DNA of 6,931 nt, taken from contig RQOI01000381.1 in the NCBI GenBank assembly GCA_003854995.1, positions 1 through 6,931 of the forward strand, written 5' to 3'. Positions 5,696 through 6,931 of the stretch are shown here, piece by piece. The notes under the pieces are model-generated. The model searched no databases. It saw only the letters and a list, made by a program, of their open reading frames with translations, and was not told the origin of the DNA. Numbering within the stretch: the first letter of the stretch is position 1; each line of letters starts with the position of its first letter. Position numbers and translations under genes: made by a program. This stretch comes from Candidatus Zhuqueibacterota bacterium. GTDB taxonomy: Bacteria > Zhuqueibacterota > Zhuqueibacteria > Residuimicrobiales > Krinioviventaceae.

Positions 5696-6931
5696 ATGGG
5701 GCAACCAGAGAGTGAGATAAGATTGCGCGGCATCGCCGCATCGCCCGGAATTGCCATTGGCAAAGTGCTTGTCATTGGCCGGGAAATCCTTAAAGTTGAA
5801 AAAAAATCGATTCCGGAGAAGGAGGTGGCTGTCGAAGCCGAGAAATTCGAGACCGCGCTGGCCAATTCCTTGTCAGATGTCGAAAAGATGTACGAGACGA
5901 CCAGGGCTGCTTATGGCGAAGAGGCTGCACAGATCTTTAATGTTCACAAGACGATGCTCAGCGATCCCACACTGGTCGACGAGACCAGAAAAATTATACG
6001 GAACGAAAGATCAAATGCCGATTACGCTTTTTCCTACGTGATGGACAAGTATATCTCCATTCTGCAAGGTTTTCAGGACGAAGTGTTCAAGGCGCGCTCC
6101 ATTGATATTCAGGATTTAAAATATCGGGTGATTCAATATATTCGGGGCGAATCGCAGAAACAGCTTGCCAGACTCGGCGAGCCGGTGATCATCTTTGCCA
6201 ATGAATTGACGCCCTCGGACACGGTGCGGCTGGAAAAGTCCAATGTCCTCGGCTTTGCCACTGATTACGGCGCGCGCACCTCGCACGCCACCATTCTGGC
6301 GCGCTCCATCGGCGTGCCTGCCGTCGTCGGATTGAACAACGCGAGCAGAACAATGCGCGACGGCGTCACCGTCATATTGGATGGCGATGAAGGCCTGTGC
6401 ATCATTCATCCAAATAAAAAGAGTCTGGCGCTGTTCAAGAAACGCTACGCCGCCTATATCTCTGTCGAAAAAAAGCTCGAGCGGATCAAAGATCTGCCGG
6501 CGCGTACGCTGGACGGCAAGGATTTGGCGCTCGCATCCAATATCGAATTTCCCGAAGAGGTCGATCATATTCGTGAGTTGCAGGGCGACGGTATAGGATT
6601 GTTTCGAACAGAGTATCTCTATCTGGCCAGCTCGACAGAACCGACCGAAGAGCAGCAGTTGAAGGATTATAAGGCGATCGTCGATAAAGTGGGCGGCAAA
6701 CCGGTCATCATTCGGACATTCGATCTCGGAGGCGACAAACCGCCGGTCTCGCTCTCTTTGCCGATTGAAGATAATCCGTTCCTCGGCGTCCGGGGAGTGC
6801 GACTTTATCGAGACAGCGGCCATGGTCTTTTTCGAACGCAGCTGCGCGCCATCCTGCGCGCCAGCGCCTTTGGCGATGTGCGCATCATGTTCCCAATGAT
6901 CGCGTGCGTCTCCGAAATCCACTATTGCAAA
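5696..6931 (+). CDS. ptsI: Phosphoenolpyruvate-protein phosphotransferase (Enzyme I), C-terminus cut by window edge
   Basis: Enzyme I starts the PTS chain: it phosphorylates itself from phosphoenolpyruvate and passes phosphate to HPr. The 412 visible residues are followed by the window end; full Enzyme I is about 575. Domains in order: N-terminal RGIAASPGIAIGKV (11-24); the helical HPr-binding part with IFNVHKTMLSDPTL (80-93); the swivelling phosphohistidine domain with TSHATILARSIGVPAVVG (195-212), where His197 is the active site (E. coli His189); and the start of the TIM-barrel PEP-binding domain with GIGLFRTEYLY (299-309, Arg304) and IIRTFDLGGDK (338-348). The stretch after GGDK reads PPVSLSLP, unlike the ELPY form of E. 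coli, but NPFLG (360-364) and the following Arg366 are kept. The ATG at 5696 has AGGAG (5686-5690) 5 bases upstream, and that SD overlaps the TAG stop of HPr. The active-site Cys near the C-terminus lies outside the window. Confidence 0.96.
   Translation, partial: MGQPESEIRLRGIAASPGIAIGKVLVIGREILKVEKKSIPEKEVAVEAEKFETALANSLSDVEKMYETTRAAYGEEAAQIFNVHKTMLSDPTLVDETRKIIRNERSNADYAFSYVMDKYISILQGFQDEVFKARSIDIQDLKYRVIQYIRGESQKQLARLGEPVIIFANELTPSDTVRLEKSNVLGFATDYGARTSHATILARSIGVPAVVGLNNASRTMRDGVTVILDGDEGLCIIHPNKKSLALFKKRYAAYISVEKKLERIKDLPARTLDGKDLALASNIEFPEEVDHIRELQGDGIGLFRTEYLYLASSTEPTEEQQLKDYKAIVDKVGGKPVIIRTFDLGGDKPPVSLSLPIEDNPFLGVRGVRLYRDSGHGLFRTQLRAILRASAFGDVRIMFPMIACVSEIHYCK

Noticed and set aside
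6116..6922. Long minus-strand open frame of 268 codons
   Set aside because: It lies wholly inside Enzyme I, whose catalytic motifs are unmistakable, and its translation shows no recognisable family or good ribosome site. It is a shadow of the GC-rich third codon positions.

Overview
The window looks like ordinary chromosomal DNA from a Gram-negative, probably anaerobic or facultative bacterium. A membrane-anchored periplasmic foldase of the PpiD/SurA type implies an outer membrane, and a selenophosphate synthetase implies selenium use. The PTS gene order (IIC-IID-HPr-EI) recalls the end of the mannose-type PTS clusters of deltaproteobacteria and some FCB-group lineages. The phylum cannot be fixed from these bases, and an uncultivated lineage related to Calditrichota/KSB1 is only a guess. 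No mobile element, CRISPR array, tRNA or rRNA was seen. Coding density is very high, and the longest gap is 114 bases.

Left half (minus strand): from the centre outward, a 733-residue gene at 3825-1624 encodes a cysteine desulfurase (NifS/IscS type) fused in frame to selenophosphate synthetase (SelD). After an 82-base gap that holds a plausible promoter comes a PpiD-like peptidyl-prolyl isomerase starting at 1541. It runs off the left edge with its C-terminus missing. The fusion joins the enzyme that releases selenium (or sulfur) from (seleno)cysteine to the enzyme that activates selenide with ATP. This is the most noteworthy object in the window.

Right half (plus strand): a divergent operon begins at a near-consensus sigma70-type promoter (3884-3912). 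It encodes mannose-family PTS membrane subunits IIC and IID, joined by a TGATG stop/start overlap, then HPr, then Enzyme I, which runs off the right edge. Phosphate would pass from phosphoenolpyruvate to Enzyme I (His197) and then to HPr (His15). The next carriers, IIA and IIB, are not in the window, although IIC and IID need them for transport.

The 114-base divergent intergenic region separates the selenium gene from the PTS operon. Three genes (the foldase, the fusion and IIC) share a Shine-Dalgarno-to-start spacing of 8 bases. The two best promoter candidates share the same -35 hexamer (TTGATT) and a 17-base spacer.
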